DNA of 38,962 bases, from positions 1 through 38,962 of the forward strand of contig JAFQIG010000004.1 in assembly GCA_017397655.1 (NCBI GenBank), in the 5' to 3' direction. Each line of letters opens with the position of its first letter. The stretch's first letter is position 1. This document shows, piece by piece, positions 31,375 through 38,962 of this stretch. The position numbers and the translations under genes are program-made. Under the pieces are notes generated by a model. The model had not been told where the DNA came from and did not search any database. It saw only the letters and a program-made list of their open reading frames with translations. The stretch is from Clostridia bacterium (GTDB taxonomy: Bacteria > Bacillota > Clostridia > Oscillospirales > Acutalibacteraceae).

Positions 31375-32799
31375 TTGGACAGACACACTCCCGAACAGCG
31401 CCGAAAAAATATGCAGGCAGTTAAAAATAAAGACTCCGAAATTGAAATTGCGCTTCGTAACGAACTATGGTCAAGAGGATTACGATATCGCAAGAATGTC
31501 AAAAATGTTTTCGGTAAACCGGATATTGCTTTCATCAGCAAAAAAGTTGCCGTGTTCTGCGATAGCGAATTTTGGCACGGCTACAATTGGGAAGAAAGAA
31601 AGCTTGATTTTAAATCCAACCAAGAATTTTGGATTCCGAAAATCGAGCGCAATATAAAGAGAGATAAAGAAGTTACCGAAAAACTTGAAGCCGACGGATG
31701 GAACGTTCTGCGTTTCTGGGGCAAAGAGATAAAGAAAAATCCCGGCAAATGTGCCGACAGAATAGAAAAGGCGGTTAAAGGAAATATGCCTAACTATAAA
31801 TCCATAGATTTGTTTGCCGGCATCGGCGGTATCCGTTTGGGATTCGACAGAGCATTCGGCAAAAGTATTGAAACCGTTTTTGTCAGCGAGTGGGATGAAA
31901 ACGCCCAGAAAACATATGCTGCAAACTTCAAAGATGACTTTGAAATTGCCGGAGACATCACCGTATTTGACGAAAAAAATATTCCCGGATTTGACATCTG
32001 CCTTGCCGGTTTTCCTTGTCAGGCATTCAGTATGGCAGGACAGAGAAAAGGCTTTGAAGATAATTACAAGGGTCTTTGCAGAGGAAACCTGTTCCTTGAT
32101 GTCGCAAGAATATGCGAATACCACAAGCCGAAAGTTATCTTCTGTGAAAACGTAAAAGGTCTTGTTATTCACGATAAAGGTCGCACATTTAAAATCATTT
32201 GCGATACTTTCACACAACTCGGTTACACAGTTCACCATCAGGTTCTTAACAGCAAAGATTTCGGCGTTCCGCAGAACAGAGAAAGAATTTATATTGTTGC
32301 ATTCAGAAACGATATTGATTCAACTTGCTTCAGATTCCCTCTGCCTGTAAATCCCGACACGATGCTTAAAGATATTATGGAAGAAAATCCCGTACCCGCA
32401 AAATACTATTTGAGCGAAACATATCTTCAAACTCTTAAAAATCACAAAGCTCGTCACGCTGCAAAAGGCAACGGTTTCGGTTATGAAATACGAAACTGGG
32501 AAGATGTTGCCGGTGCAATTGTTTGCGGCGGTATGGGCAGAGAGAGGAATCTCGTAATTGACAACAGACAGAGTGACCTCACTCCCACAACAAACATCAA
32601 GGGTGAAATCAATAAAGAAAACGTCAGAAAAATGACTCCGAGAGAATGGGCAAGACTCCAAGGTTTCCCTGATGATTTTGTTCTTCCTCTTGCCGACACT
32701 CATCTTTATAAACAGTTCGGCAACAGCGTAACCGTTAATGTAATTGAAGCCATAGCCAAAAAGATAAAAGAGGTGTTGGATAATGATAACAGGAAATAA
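31375..32799 (+). CDS. Vsr endonuclease fused to a C5-cytosine DNA methyltransferase (HpaII-type)
   Basis: 474 residues in one frame. Residues 1-130 are a very-short-patch-repair (Vsr) nicking endonuclease: MDRHTPEQRRKNMQAVKNKD, FGKPDIAF with the catalytic Asp50, FCDSEFWHGYNW, EFWIPKIERN, GWNVLRFW. It nicks at T:G mismatches left by deamination of 5-methylcytosine. Residues 140-474 are a C5 methyltransferase with motif I SIDLFAGIGGIRLGF, motif IV GFPCQAFSMAG (catalytic Cys), ENVKG (VI), RERIYIVAF (VIII) and QFGNSVTVNVIEAI (X). The recognition region HKARHAAKGNGFGYEI and GGMGRERNLVID looks like M.HpaII-type enzymes (CCGG). Start TTG with AAGGAGA 8 bases upstream. Overlaps the restriction gene by 17 bp. 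Such fusions are uncommon. The target site is inferred. Confidence 0.92.
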   Translation: MDRHTPEQRRKNMQAVKNKDSEIEIALRNELWSRGLRYRKNVKNVFGKPDIAFISKKVAVFCDSEFWHGYNWEERKLDFKSNQEFWIPKIERNIKRDKEVTEKLEADGWNVLRFWGKEIKKNPGKCADRIEKAVKGNMPNYKSIDLFAGIGGIRLGFDRAFGKSIETVFVSEWDENAQKTYAANFKDDFEIAGDITVFDEKNIPGFDICLAGFPCQAFSMAGQRKGFEDNYKGLCRGNLFLDVARICEYHKPKVIFCENVKGLVIHDKGRTFKIICDTFTQLGYTVHHQVLNSKDFGVPQNRERIYIVAFRNDIDSTCFRFPLPVNPDTMLKDIMEENPVPAKYYLSETYLQTLKNHKARHAAKGNGFGYEIRNWEDVAGAIVCGGMGRERNLVIDNRQSDLTPTTNIKGEINKENVRKMTPREWARLQGFPDDFVLPLADTHLYKQFGNSVTVNVIEAIAKKIKEVLDNDNRK

Positions 32800-33856
32800 A
32801 GGCGAATGGAGCGAGGCATACGTACTTTTGCGTTTACTTGCTCAGGGCAAGATTTATGCTGCAGACGAAAATCTCGATCAAATCGACGATATGTATTTCC
32901 CCATTCTGAAAATACTTCGTGAAGAAATTGAAAATCATAAATATGAATATACCGTTGATTCGCAGGACAGAAAGATTGATATTTACTTTAACAACAATCT
33001 TGTAAGATCATATCCGCAAAATCAATTCTGCGAAGAAGCCGATTATCTGTATGACAAAATAGTCGAAGGCGGCAACCGAGCATTTGCAATAGAACAGAGT
33101 GAAGATTTTCTCAAAGAAATCGGCTGCGGCAGACTTGCTGCTCCTTCAAGCGATAAGACCGATATTACAATGCAGATACATGACATAAATACCGGATATT
33201 CTCCCGTTTGCGGTTTCAGTATCAAATCGGAAATCGGCAATGCACCCACACTTATCAACGCAACCGGTGCAACAAATTTTGTTTATGAAATCGAAGGTCT
33301 TGATGACGAGCAAATTGATTCTATCAATGCAATCGACACAAAAACAAAAATCCGAGACAGAATGAATCGAATTTTCGGTGAAGCATCTTCGGTTAAGTTC
33401 GTTAAGGTGAACAGTGATGTTTTTGCGAACAACCTTATGCTTATCGACAGCCGTTTGCACGAAATAGTTGCCGAGTCGCTTGTTGTTCATTACAGAGACG
33501 GTTTAGGCAAATGCCGTGAAGTTGTCAATGCTCTTGAAGAAACAAATCCCCTCGGATTCCCCTCAAGCGGTTTCTATGAGTATAAATTCAAAGAACTGCT
33601 TTGCTGTGCTGCTCTCGGCATGACTCCCGCAACAGTTTGGGACGGTCATGACGAAGCAAACGGCGGATATATTGTTGTAACTTCGTCAGGCAACGTTCTT
33701 GCCTATCATATCTATAACAGAGATTTCTTCAAAGAATATTTGATGAATAACACTAAATATGAAAGAGGCTCCACAACCAGACACGGCTTTGCTTCTCTTT
33801 ACAAAGAAAACGGCAAAACATTTCTCAAACTTAATTTACAGATAAGATTTATATGA
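32783..33856 (+). CDS. HpaII-family type II restriction endonuclease
   Basis: 357 residues, close to HpaII in length. ITGNKGEWSEAYVLLRLLAQ at the N-terminus, IGCGRLAAPSSDKTDI and CGFSIKSEIGNAPTLINATG (Asp-Ile then Ser-Ile-Lys-Ser-Glu, a plausible PD-(D/E)xK-type core), then GLGKCREVVNALEETNPLGF and STTRHGFASLY. These match the RE_HpaII family as I remember it. It would cut CCGG when unmethylated. ATG has GAGGTG 7 bases upstream, inside the methyltransferase gene end. Its stop overlaps the next methyltransferase start (ATGA). Confidence 0.85.
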   Translation: MITGNKGEWSEAYVLLRLLAQGKIYAADENLDQIDDMYFPILKILREEIENHKYEYTVDSQDRKIDIYFNNNLVRSYPQNQFCEEADYLYDKIVEGGNRAFAIEQSEDFLKEIGCGRLAAPSSDKTDITMQIHDINTGYSPVCGFSIKSEIGNAPTLINATGATNFVYEIEGLDDEQIDSINAIDTKTKIRDRMNRIFGEASSVKFVKVNSDVFANNLMLIDSRLHEIVAESLVVHYRDGLGKCREVVNALEETNPLGFPSSGFYEYKFKELLCCAALGMTPATVWDGHDEANGGYIVVTSSGNVLAYHIYNRDFFKEYLMNNTKYERGSTTRHGFASLYKENGKTFLKLNLQIRFI

Positions 33857-34776
33857 AAATAGGAAGTTTATTTGCAGGCATAGGCGGTATTGATTTAGGT
33901 TTTATACAAGCAGGTTTTGATGTTGCTTGGGCAAACGAAATTAACGCAGATGCCTGTAAAACATACAGGCACAATTTTTTAAACACAAAACTTATTGAAT
34001 GTGACGTAAGAAAACTTGATGCAAAATCACTTGAGAAAGTTGATGTGCTTACGGCAGGTTTCCCGTGCCAATCGTTTTCTGTTTGCGGCAATCAAAAAGG
34101 TTTCAAAGATTCGAGAGGTAATCTTTTCTTTGAAATAATGCGAATTGCAGATGAACTGCTGCCGCCCGTTATTTTTTTGGAAAATGTTGCAAACCTCACA
34201 GAACACGATAACGGTAAAACTTTCAATATTATACACAACGAACTTGCAAGCCGAGATTATTTCATCAGATATCTCATTGCCGATGCTTGTGATTACGGAA
34301 TTCCGCAGCACCGCACAAGAACTTATATAGTTGCATTCAAATCAAAAGATGCTTGCGATAATTATAAGTTCCCCGAGAAGTGTAAACTCGAAAAACGGAT
34401 ATTTGATATAATCGACAGAACGCAAAAAGCGAACGATAAATATTATCTTCCTGTCAATTCTGCCGAATATAAAAAGCTTAATGCAGCTATGAAAAGCAGC
34501 GAACAAATTTACCGCTTCTCCGATTATGGTATTCAGGCTAGTAAAGACAGAATATCGTTCACCCTCAAAGCCAATATGGGCACTTGGAAAAATCGTGTCC
34601 CGTTTATACGAGATAACTTTGGAATCCGCATCATTACCCCGGCTGAGTGTCTTTCGCTGCAAGGCTTTCCAAAATCCTTTAAATTTCCATGCATCCCGGA
34701 AACTTCTATGTATAAGCAAGCAGGTAACAGCGTTGTCGTTCCTATAATCAAAAGAATCACAAGTGCACTCCTGTAA
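33853..34776 (+). CDS. Second C5-cytosine DNA methyltransferase
   Basis: 307 residues, short but complete. Motif I KIGSLFAGIGGIDLGF, motif IV GFPCQSFSVCG (catalytic Cys), ENVANLTEHDNGKTF (VI), PQHRTRTYIVAF (VIII), LTLK-type segment ISFTLKANMGTWKNR, LQGFP (IX) and KQAGNSVVVPII (X). Its recognition region differs clearly from that of the first methyltransferase in the operon: no GNGFGYEI or GGMGRERN. It may methylate another strand context or another site. Overlaps the restriction gene by 4 bp, so it is cotranslated. Either protective redundancy or a second specificity is possible. Confidence 0.9.
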   Translation: MKIGSLFAGIGGIDLGFIQAGFDVAWANEINADACKTYRHNFLNTKLIECDVRKLDAKSLEKVDVLTAGFPCQSFSVCGNQKGFKDSRGNLFFEIMRIADELLPPVIFLENVANLTEHDNGKTFNIIHNELASRDYFIRYLIADACDYGIPQHRTRTYIVAFKSKDACDNYKFPEKCKLEKRIFDIIDRTQKANDKYYLPVNSAEYKKLNAAMKSSEQIYRFSDYGIQASKDRISFTLKANMGTWKNRVPFIRDNFGIRIITPAECLSLQGFPKSFKFPCIPETSMYKQAGNSVVVPIIKRITSALL

Positions 34777-34829
34777 ATTTATTGAATTAATTAACCGGAA
34801 GCACTCACAAAACATTATGTTAAATTCTC

Positions 34830-34866
34830 AACCTTTTATGACTGTAAAAAATTGTTGTAAAAGGTT
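34830..34866. terminator. Inverted repeat between the R-M operon and the next promoter
   Basis: AACCTTTTA (34830-34838) pairs with TAAAAGGTT (34858-34866), 19-nt loop, then TTGTTTTATGTT. Could end the R-M transcript. It also overlaps the -35 box of the following promoter and might be an operator. Confidence 0.5.
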
Positions 34867-34883
34867 TTGTTTTATGTTATAAT
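34855..34883 (+). promoter_or_regulatory. Promoter of the HAD-GH38 operon
   Basis: TTGTAA (34855-34860), 17-bp spacer, TATAAT (34878-34883), 41 bp before the ATG. Confidence 0.75.
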
Positions 34884-34923
34884 AGACTGTAATTTTATAA
34901 CATTATTCTTCAGGAGGAAATTT

Positions 34924-35919
34924 ATGCTTCTCGACAAAAATGTCAACATTCCGAATCTCGGACTCATCACTCCCGACAGCGGTTTTCACGTACTGGAGCG
35001 TACCGAGGATAATCAGTTTGTTACAGGAAAAAACGGTGTCTGTGATATCCTTTCGACCGGTGACGGCAAGGTAGAGTTCGTATCCTTCGGTGACAGTTCT
35101 TTAGCCTGTGTCAAATCCGCAATCGCTTATCCCGTTTACTATCCCGTACTTCCCGTTAATCTTGATATGCCCGTAAAGGCAGTTCTTATGGATCTTGACG
35201 GAACAACCGTCCGCAGCGAAGAGTTCTGGATCTGGATCATTCAGATGAGCGTTGCAAGCCTGCTCGGCAACCCGAAGTTTGAACTTGAAGAAAGCGATAT
35301 GCCCTTTGTTTCGGGTCATTCCGTTTCTGAGCATCTTCAGTACTGTATCGACAAGTACTGTCCCGGTGCATCTCTTGACAAGGCTCGTGACTTCTACTTT
35401 GAACATACTCACAGAGAAATGGAAGAGATCATGGCAGGCAGAGGCAAGGACGGTGCTTTCACCCCCACCGTCGGCGTAAAGGATTTCCTTTATGAGCTTA
35501 AGAGCATGGGCGTTAAGATCGGTCTTGTAACATCGGGTCTTTACGAAAAAGCATGGCCCGAGATCCTTTCAGCATTCAAGACTCTCGGCATGGGCGATCC
35601 CAAGGATTTCTATGATGCAATCATCTCGGCAGGCTTCCCGCTTCGCAAGGGTTCTGTCGGTACTCTCGGTGAGCTTTCACCCAAGCCCCATCCGTGGCTT
35701 TATTCCGAAACGTGTATCGTAGGTCTCGGCGAAGCTTTTGCTGACAGAAATCATATCGTCGGTATCGAGGACAGCGGCGCAGGTGCTTGCTCCGTACGTC
35801 TTGCAGGATATACAACAATCGGTATCGCAGGCGGTAACATCGTAGAAAGCGGTACCCGTGCAATGTGTAATTATTATGAAGAAAACTTCAGTGATATTCT
35901 TAAAATCATTAAAGGTTAA
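34924..35919 (+). CDS. HAD-superfamily phosphatase/phosphomutase-like protein
   Basis: 331 residues. An 80-residue N-terminal extension of unknown fold precedes a HAD domain: AVLMDLDGTTVRSEE (nucleophile Asp90, acid/base Asp92), IGLVTSGLY (motif II), SPKPHPWLY (motif III Lys), GIEDSGAGACS (motif IV). The helical cap between motifs I and II resembles beta-phosphoglucomutase-like enzymes. Probably dephosphorylates or rearranges a sugar phosphate. ATG 34924 follows AGGAGG by 7 bases. The longer frame at 34867 starts upstream of the promoter -10 box. Ten bases from the GH38 gene, so it may act on the mannosidase product. Confidence 0.85.
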   Translation: MLLDKNVNIPNLGLITPDSGFHVLERTEDNQFVTGKNGVCDILSTGDGKVEFVSFGDSSLACVKSAIAYPVYYPVLPVNLDMPVKAVLMDLDGTTVRSEEFWIWIIQMSVASLLGNPKFELEESDMPFVSGHSVSEHLQYCIDKYCPGASLDKARDFYFEHTHREMEEIMAGRGKDGAFTPTVGVKDFLYELKSMGVKIGLVTSGLYEKAWPEILSAFKTLGMGDPKDFYDAIISAGFPLRKGSVGTLGELSPKPHPWLYSETCIVGLGEAFADRNHIVGIEDSGAGACSVRLAGYTTIGIAGGNIVESGTRAMCNYYEENFSDILKIIKG

Positions 35920-35929
35920 GGAGTAACAA

Positions 35930-38791
35930 ATGGATAACAAAGATAAGAAGATTCAGTGTCACTTTATTTCCAACACTCACTGGGACCGTGAATGGCGTTT
36001 CTCGGCAAGAAGAACACAGTATATGCTCGGCTATATGCTTGATATGCTTCTTGACATTCTTGACAAGAACCCCGAATTCCGTCATTTCCACTTTGACTCC
36101 CAGACAATGCCCATTCAGGATTACCTTGAGGTATATCCCGAAAAGAAGGAAAAGCTTAAAAAGTACATCAGCGAAGGCAGAATCGGTGTAGGTCCGTGGT
36201 TCTGTCTGCCCGATGAATTTACCGTAGGCGGCGAATCTCTTGTACGTAACCTTCTTCTCGGTCACAGAATCGGCAAGGAAATGGGCGGTATCAGCAAGAC
36301 AGGATATTCACCGTTCGGTTGGGGTCAGATCTCACAGCTTCCGCAGATCTATGCAGGCTTTGACATTCATTTTGCATCCTTCTACAGAGGCATCAATGAA
36401 TACTGTGCTCCCCGTTCCGAATTCTTCTGGGAAAGCCCCGACGGAACAAGAATTTTTGCTTCAAGACTCGGCAAGCGTCCCCGTTACAACATCTGGTATG
36501 TTGTACAGCGTCCCGTATATTTCAATCAGTCAAACGAAAATAACCGTGATATGGTCTGGAACGACAACAACGGTATTTTCAAATTCATTGATCCCAAGAA
36601 CTATCAGCTCGACTATCAGTATACACATCCGTTCTTTGAGTACTTCAAAGAGAATCTGAAGGCACGTGCAGAACAGGCTGTCCGTGAGCAGGATAACGAC
36701 TGGACAACTTCTCACCGTTTCTGGTCTGCAGGTCATGACAGCTCCTGCCCCGACATCCGTGAAGTTCAGATGATCAAGGATCTTAACGAAGCGCTTCCCA
36801 ATGCTGATGTTTTCCACAGCACTCTTAAAGAGCTTGAACAGGGCATCATTGATGAGTTTGATGAGAATTCACCCGTTCTTTACGGCGAAATGAGAGATCC
36901 CTTTACAAAGGGCAGTGTCAGCGGTATGTTCGGCTGGATTCTTTCCGCAAGAACTTACATCAAGCAGGACAACTTCAACACAGAACGCCAGCTTATCAAT
37001 TATGCAGAGCCTCTTTCTGTATTCGCTACACTTTCAGGTGCTCCGTATCCCAAGAACTTTATCGACCTTTCCTATAACTATCTTCTTCAGAATCACGGTC
37101 ACGACAGTATCGGCTCTTGCGGAAGAGATATCGTTTATGAGGACGTTGTTTCACGTTACAGACAGTCAAGAGAGCTTTCTTCCTGCGTATTTGAACGTGC
37201 ATTTATGGACGTCGCAGGCGATATTGATCTTCGTTCTTTCAGCCGTGACGATGCTGCTATTGTTGTTTACAACCCTGCACCGTTCAAGCGTTCCGAATCC
37301 GTTCGTATGCTTGTTGAGCTTCCCGCAGAGTGGAAGGCTGACAGCTTTGAGATTCTTGACGAGGACGGCAATGCTATCAAATATCAGGTTATTGCCACTA
37401 ACCTCAATAATGCTCAGATCATTCAGAATCCCAATGACGTTGCTAACGTTCTTCATACTCAGCAGTACAACATCGAGCTTTACGTAACAGATATTCCCGC
37501 TTTCGGTTACAGAACATACAAGATGCGTCCTCTTTACAATGTCAGAGCAAAGACTCCCGTTACAATGCTTCGCAAGGCTCAGACTATGGAAAACGAGTTC
37601 CTTCGTGTTTCCATCAACGCAAACGGTACGTTCAACGTTCTTGACAAGGCTAATGACAAGCTCTACGAGAGTCTCGGTTACTTCAAGGATACAGGTGAAA
37701 TCGGTAATCCCTGGGAACACGTTATCCCCGAATCAGACGAAACCTTTACAACTCTTAACGAGCGTGCAAAGATCACTCTTCTTCACGAGGGCGAGTTTGA
37801 AACAGCATATAAAATCGCAATTGACTGGGCACTTCCCGAGGGTCGTACTCACGACGAAAAAGCTCGTTCAAAGCATCTTAATCCCTGCTACATCGAGACA
37901 ATCCTTACTCTCCGTAAAGGTTCACGCTATGTCGAGATCGAAACAACAGTTGATAACCGCTCCGAGGATCACTATCTTCAGGTTGCATTCCCGACAGAGA
38001 TCAAGTACGATTACAGCTGGGCACAGGGTCAGTTTGACGTTGTTAAGCGTCAGACCGCAAAGCTTGACTATTCTCTTTATGATGAAATCCCGATGACAGA
38101 GCATCCGATGAATTCGTTTGTCGATGTTACTGACGGCAACGTAGGTGCTGCTCTTCTTAACGAAGGTCTTAAGGCTTACGAAGCATCCGATGACGAATGC
38201 GGTACTGTTTATCTGTCACTTCTTCGTTCGTTCCCGCTTCGTATCTGCGTTACCTCCGATATGCAGGACTACAGCTCATGGGATAAGGGCTCACAGTGCC
38301 TCGGAAAGAACACGTTCAGATATGCATTCATGCCCCATAAGGGCGACTGGGAAGAAGGCAACGTATGGCAGGAATCCGAAAGATTCAATCTTCGCTTCAC
38401 TGTCGCACAGATTGCTCCCACTGCTCACGGAAAGAATCCGCTTACACATTCGTTCCTGTCACTCAAAGAGGAAAACCTCAACGTCAGCGCTGTCAAGCTC
38501 AGCGAGGACGGCAACGGCTTCGTAGTAAGACTTTTCAATCCGTCGGATAAGACAGTCAAGAACGCAATTTCTCTCGGCGGCGGTATCGCTCCGATCGAAA
38601 AGGCTCAGTCTCCCGTTGAAAGACAGGCAGCAGAGTTTGAATTGCCCGCATATTCAAATAACAAGTGGTCATGCGCAAAGCTCGTCTCGCTTGAAGAAAA
38701 GGACATCGCTCCTCTTACCATCGACGAAAACGGCTTCGCCGAGTTTGAAATCACAGGCAAAAAGATCCTCACAATCAAGTTTGAAAGATAA
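35930..38791 (+). CDS. GH38 alpha-mannosidase-family enzyme with an altered nucleophile motif
   Basis: 953 residues, usual length for GH38, no signal peptide, so cytoplasmic. The zinc-site motif FISNTHWDREW (H17, D19) opens the N-terminal beta/alpha barrel. HFDSQTMPIQDYLE, FWSAGHDSSCPD and QNHGHDSIGSC follow, the last carrying the late zinc His. The C-terminal half is the beta-rich mannosidase domain (ENEFLRVSINANGTF and KGSRYVEIETTVDN). Usual GH38 proteins have an Asp nucleophile just before FG in a P-D-S-F-G type motif, but here residues 125-138 read GYSPFGWGQISQLP with no Asp. The protein may use another residue, belong to a distinct subfamily, or be inactive. Cotranscribed with the HAD gene. 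AAGGAG lies 7 bases upstream. Cytoplasmic mannoside or mannosylglycerate breakdown is likely. Confidence 0.85.
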   Translation: MDNKDKKIQCHFISNTHWDREWRFSARRTQYMLGYMLDMLLDILDKNPEFRHFHFDSQTMPIQDYLEVYPEKKEKLKKYISEGRIGVGPWFCLPDEFTVGGESLVRNLLLGHRIGKEMGGISKTGYSPFGWGQISQLPQIYAGFDIHFASFYRGINEYCAPRSEFFWESPDGTRIFASRLGKRPRYNIWYVVQRPVYFNQSNENNRDMVWNDNNGIFKFIDPKNYQLDYQYTHPFFEYFKENLKARAEQAVREQDNDWTTSHRFWSAGHDSSCPDIREVQMIKDLNEALPNADVFHSTLKELEQGIIDEFDENSPVLYGEMRDPFTKGSVSGMFGWILSARTYIKQDNFNTERQLINYAEPLSVFATLSGAPYPKNFIDLSYNYLLQNHGHDSIGSCGRDIVYEDVVSRYRQSRELSSCVFERAFMDVAGDIDLRSFSRDDAAIVVYNPAPFKRSESVRMLVELPAEWKADSFEILDEDGNAIKYQVIATNLNNAQIIQNPNDVANVLHTQQYNIELYVTDIPAFGYRTYKMRPLYNVRAKTPVTMLRKAQTMENEFLRVSINANGTFNVLDKANDKLYESLGYFKDTGEIGNPWEHVIPESDETFTTLNERAKITLLHEGEFETAYKIAIDWALPEGRTHDEKARSKHLNPCYIETILTLRKGSRYVEIETTVDNRSEDHYLQVAFPTEIKYDYSWAQGQFDVVKRQTAKLDYSLYDEIPMTEHPMNSFVDVTDGNVGAALLNEGLKAYEASDDECGTVYLSLLRSFPLRICVTSDMQDYSSWDKGSQCLGKNTFRYAFMPHKGDWEEGNVWQESERFNLRFTVAQIAPTAHGKNPLTHSFLSLKEENLNVSAVKLSEDGNGFVVRLFNPSDKTVKNAISLGGGIAPIEKAQSPVERQAAEFELPAYSNNKWSCAKLVSLEEKDIAPLTIDENGFAEFEITGKKILTIKFER

Positions 38792-38804
38792 AACAGGCAT
38801 AAAA

Positions 38805-38821
38805 GAACCGAGACTCACCGT
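38805..38821 (+). terminator. Left half of a terminator hairpin cut by an insertion sequence
   Basis: AACCGAGACTCACCGT matches the 5' arm and loop start of the complete terminator at 23696-23712. The complementary 3' arm is absent because IS sequence follows immediately. Confidence 0.75.
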
Positions 38822-38853
38822 TGAACTGCCCCAAATTGTGCGGACAGTACAAA

Positions 38854-38871
38854 AACACCCCCTATGGTGTT
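38854..38871 (-). terminator. Terminator of the IS transposase
   Basis: AACACC/GGTGTT stem with 6-nt loop, followed by TTTTGT on the minus strand, 13 bases past the transposase stop. Confidence 0.6.
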
Positions 38872-38883
38872 GAATATTAAATT

Positions 38884-38962
38884 TCAAGCGACATACTGAC
38901 TTCGTTTTTCAAGCGGAGTCAGTTTTGTTTTAAGTTGGATTCTTTCGTTGTTGTAAAAATGT
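38884..38962 (-). CDS. IS3-family transposase OrfB, C-terminal end (partial)
   Basis: The last 25 codons read HFYNNERIQLKTKLTPLEKR followed by SQYVA and TGA at 38886-38884. This is the typical end of the IS150-group integrase-like transposase (YNNxRIQxKLxxLxPxxYR pattern). The gene runs out of the window, so integrity cannot be judged. Confidence 0.88.
   Translation of the reverse strand, partial: HFYNNERIQLKTKLTPLEKRSQYVA

Larger units (their letters stand above)
38822..38962 (-). mobile_element. IS3-family insertion sequence, one end (partial)
   Basis: The terminal sequence starts TGAACTGCCCCAAATTGTG, similar to the TG...CCCC ends of IS150-like IS3 elements, followed inward by the transposase 3' end on the minus strand. 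The rest of the element lies beyond the window. Confidence 0.85.

Noticed and set aside
31480-32238. 252-codon minus-strand frame opposite the Vsr-methyltransferase gene
   Set aside because: Antisense shadow. The opposite strand carries full Vsr and methyltransferase motifs.
36915-37487. Long plus-strand frame in another phase inside the GH38 gene
   Set aside because: Ser/Thr/Leu-rich shadow of the mannosidase frame with no initiation signal.

Overview
This is chromosomal DNA from a low-to-moderate GC Gram-positive anaerobe of the Clostridia, most likely an uncultured gut or rumen Oscillospirales/Ruminococcaceae-type bacterium. The grounds are AAGGAG-type ribosome sites throughout, consensus TTGACA/TATAAT promoters, two secreted BspA-like leucine-rich-repeat proteins ending in dockerin-like calcium-binding repeats (one also has a cohesin-like domain), a DUF6273 domain, a phenylacetate-CoA ligase with a tandem-ACT partner, and glycan-use genes. 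No rRNA, tRNA, CRISPR array or prophage was seen. The species cannot be named from the sequence.

Layout. 0.1-3.2 kb: secreted LRR-cohesin-dockerin protein. 3.3-7.6 kb: three-gene operon (GPH/MFS sugar transporter, metallophosphoesterase, GH28-like beta-helix hydrolase) with a clear promoter and terminator. 7.7-14.6 kb: accessory island on the minus strand. It has an orphan Rhs C-terminal tip carrying an Amidase_6-like toxin domain, a small membrane protein gene overlapping its 3' end (probable immunity gene), then a run of unrecognised membrane-anchored proteins. Two of these genes are broken by single in-frame stops. REP-like palindromes sit at most gene junctions, and several genes are preceded by short truncated coding tails. 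I read the island as an array of displaced toxin-tip/immunity cassettes. 14.8-19.8 kb: coaD with a small phosphoesterase, paaK with an ACT protein, galK with a VTT-domain membrane protein, each pair with its own promoter. 19.9-23.7 kb (plus): 2-hydroxyacid dehydrogenase, then metG-tatD.

23.8-26.0 kb: second secreted LRR-dockerin protein (DUF6273), preceded by a structured 5' leader that ends in a perfect intrinsic terminator just before the ribosome site, so probably an attenuator or unrecognised riboswitch-like element. 26.1-31.2 kb: D-lactate dehydrogenase operon, flavin-type split-barrel protein plus Bcp peroxiredoxin, a sugar isomerase/epimerase-like protein, a Dabb protein and a PHP phosphoesterase. 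31.3-34.8 kb: compact restriction-modification operon made of a Vsr endonuclease fused to a C5-cytosine methyltransferase, an HpaII-family restriction enzyme and a second C5 methyltransferase, with overlapping reading frames. 34.9-38.8 kb: HAD phosphatase and a GH38 alpha-mannosidase-like enzyme in one operon. The window ends in an IS3-family element inserted into the terminator hairpin of that operon.

Functionally the window combines host-glycan or plant-fibre use (GH28-like, GH38-like, galK, sugar transporter, dockerin proteins) with two conflict systems: the restriction-modification island and the toxin/immunity array. All assignments rest on reading motifs and on memory of families. No database search was run.
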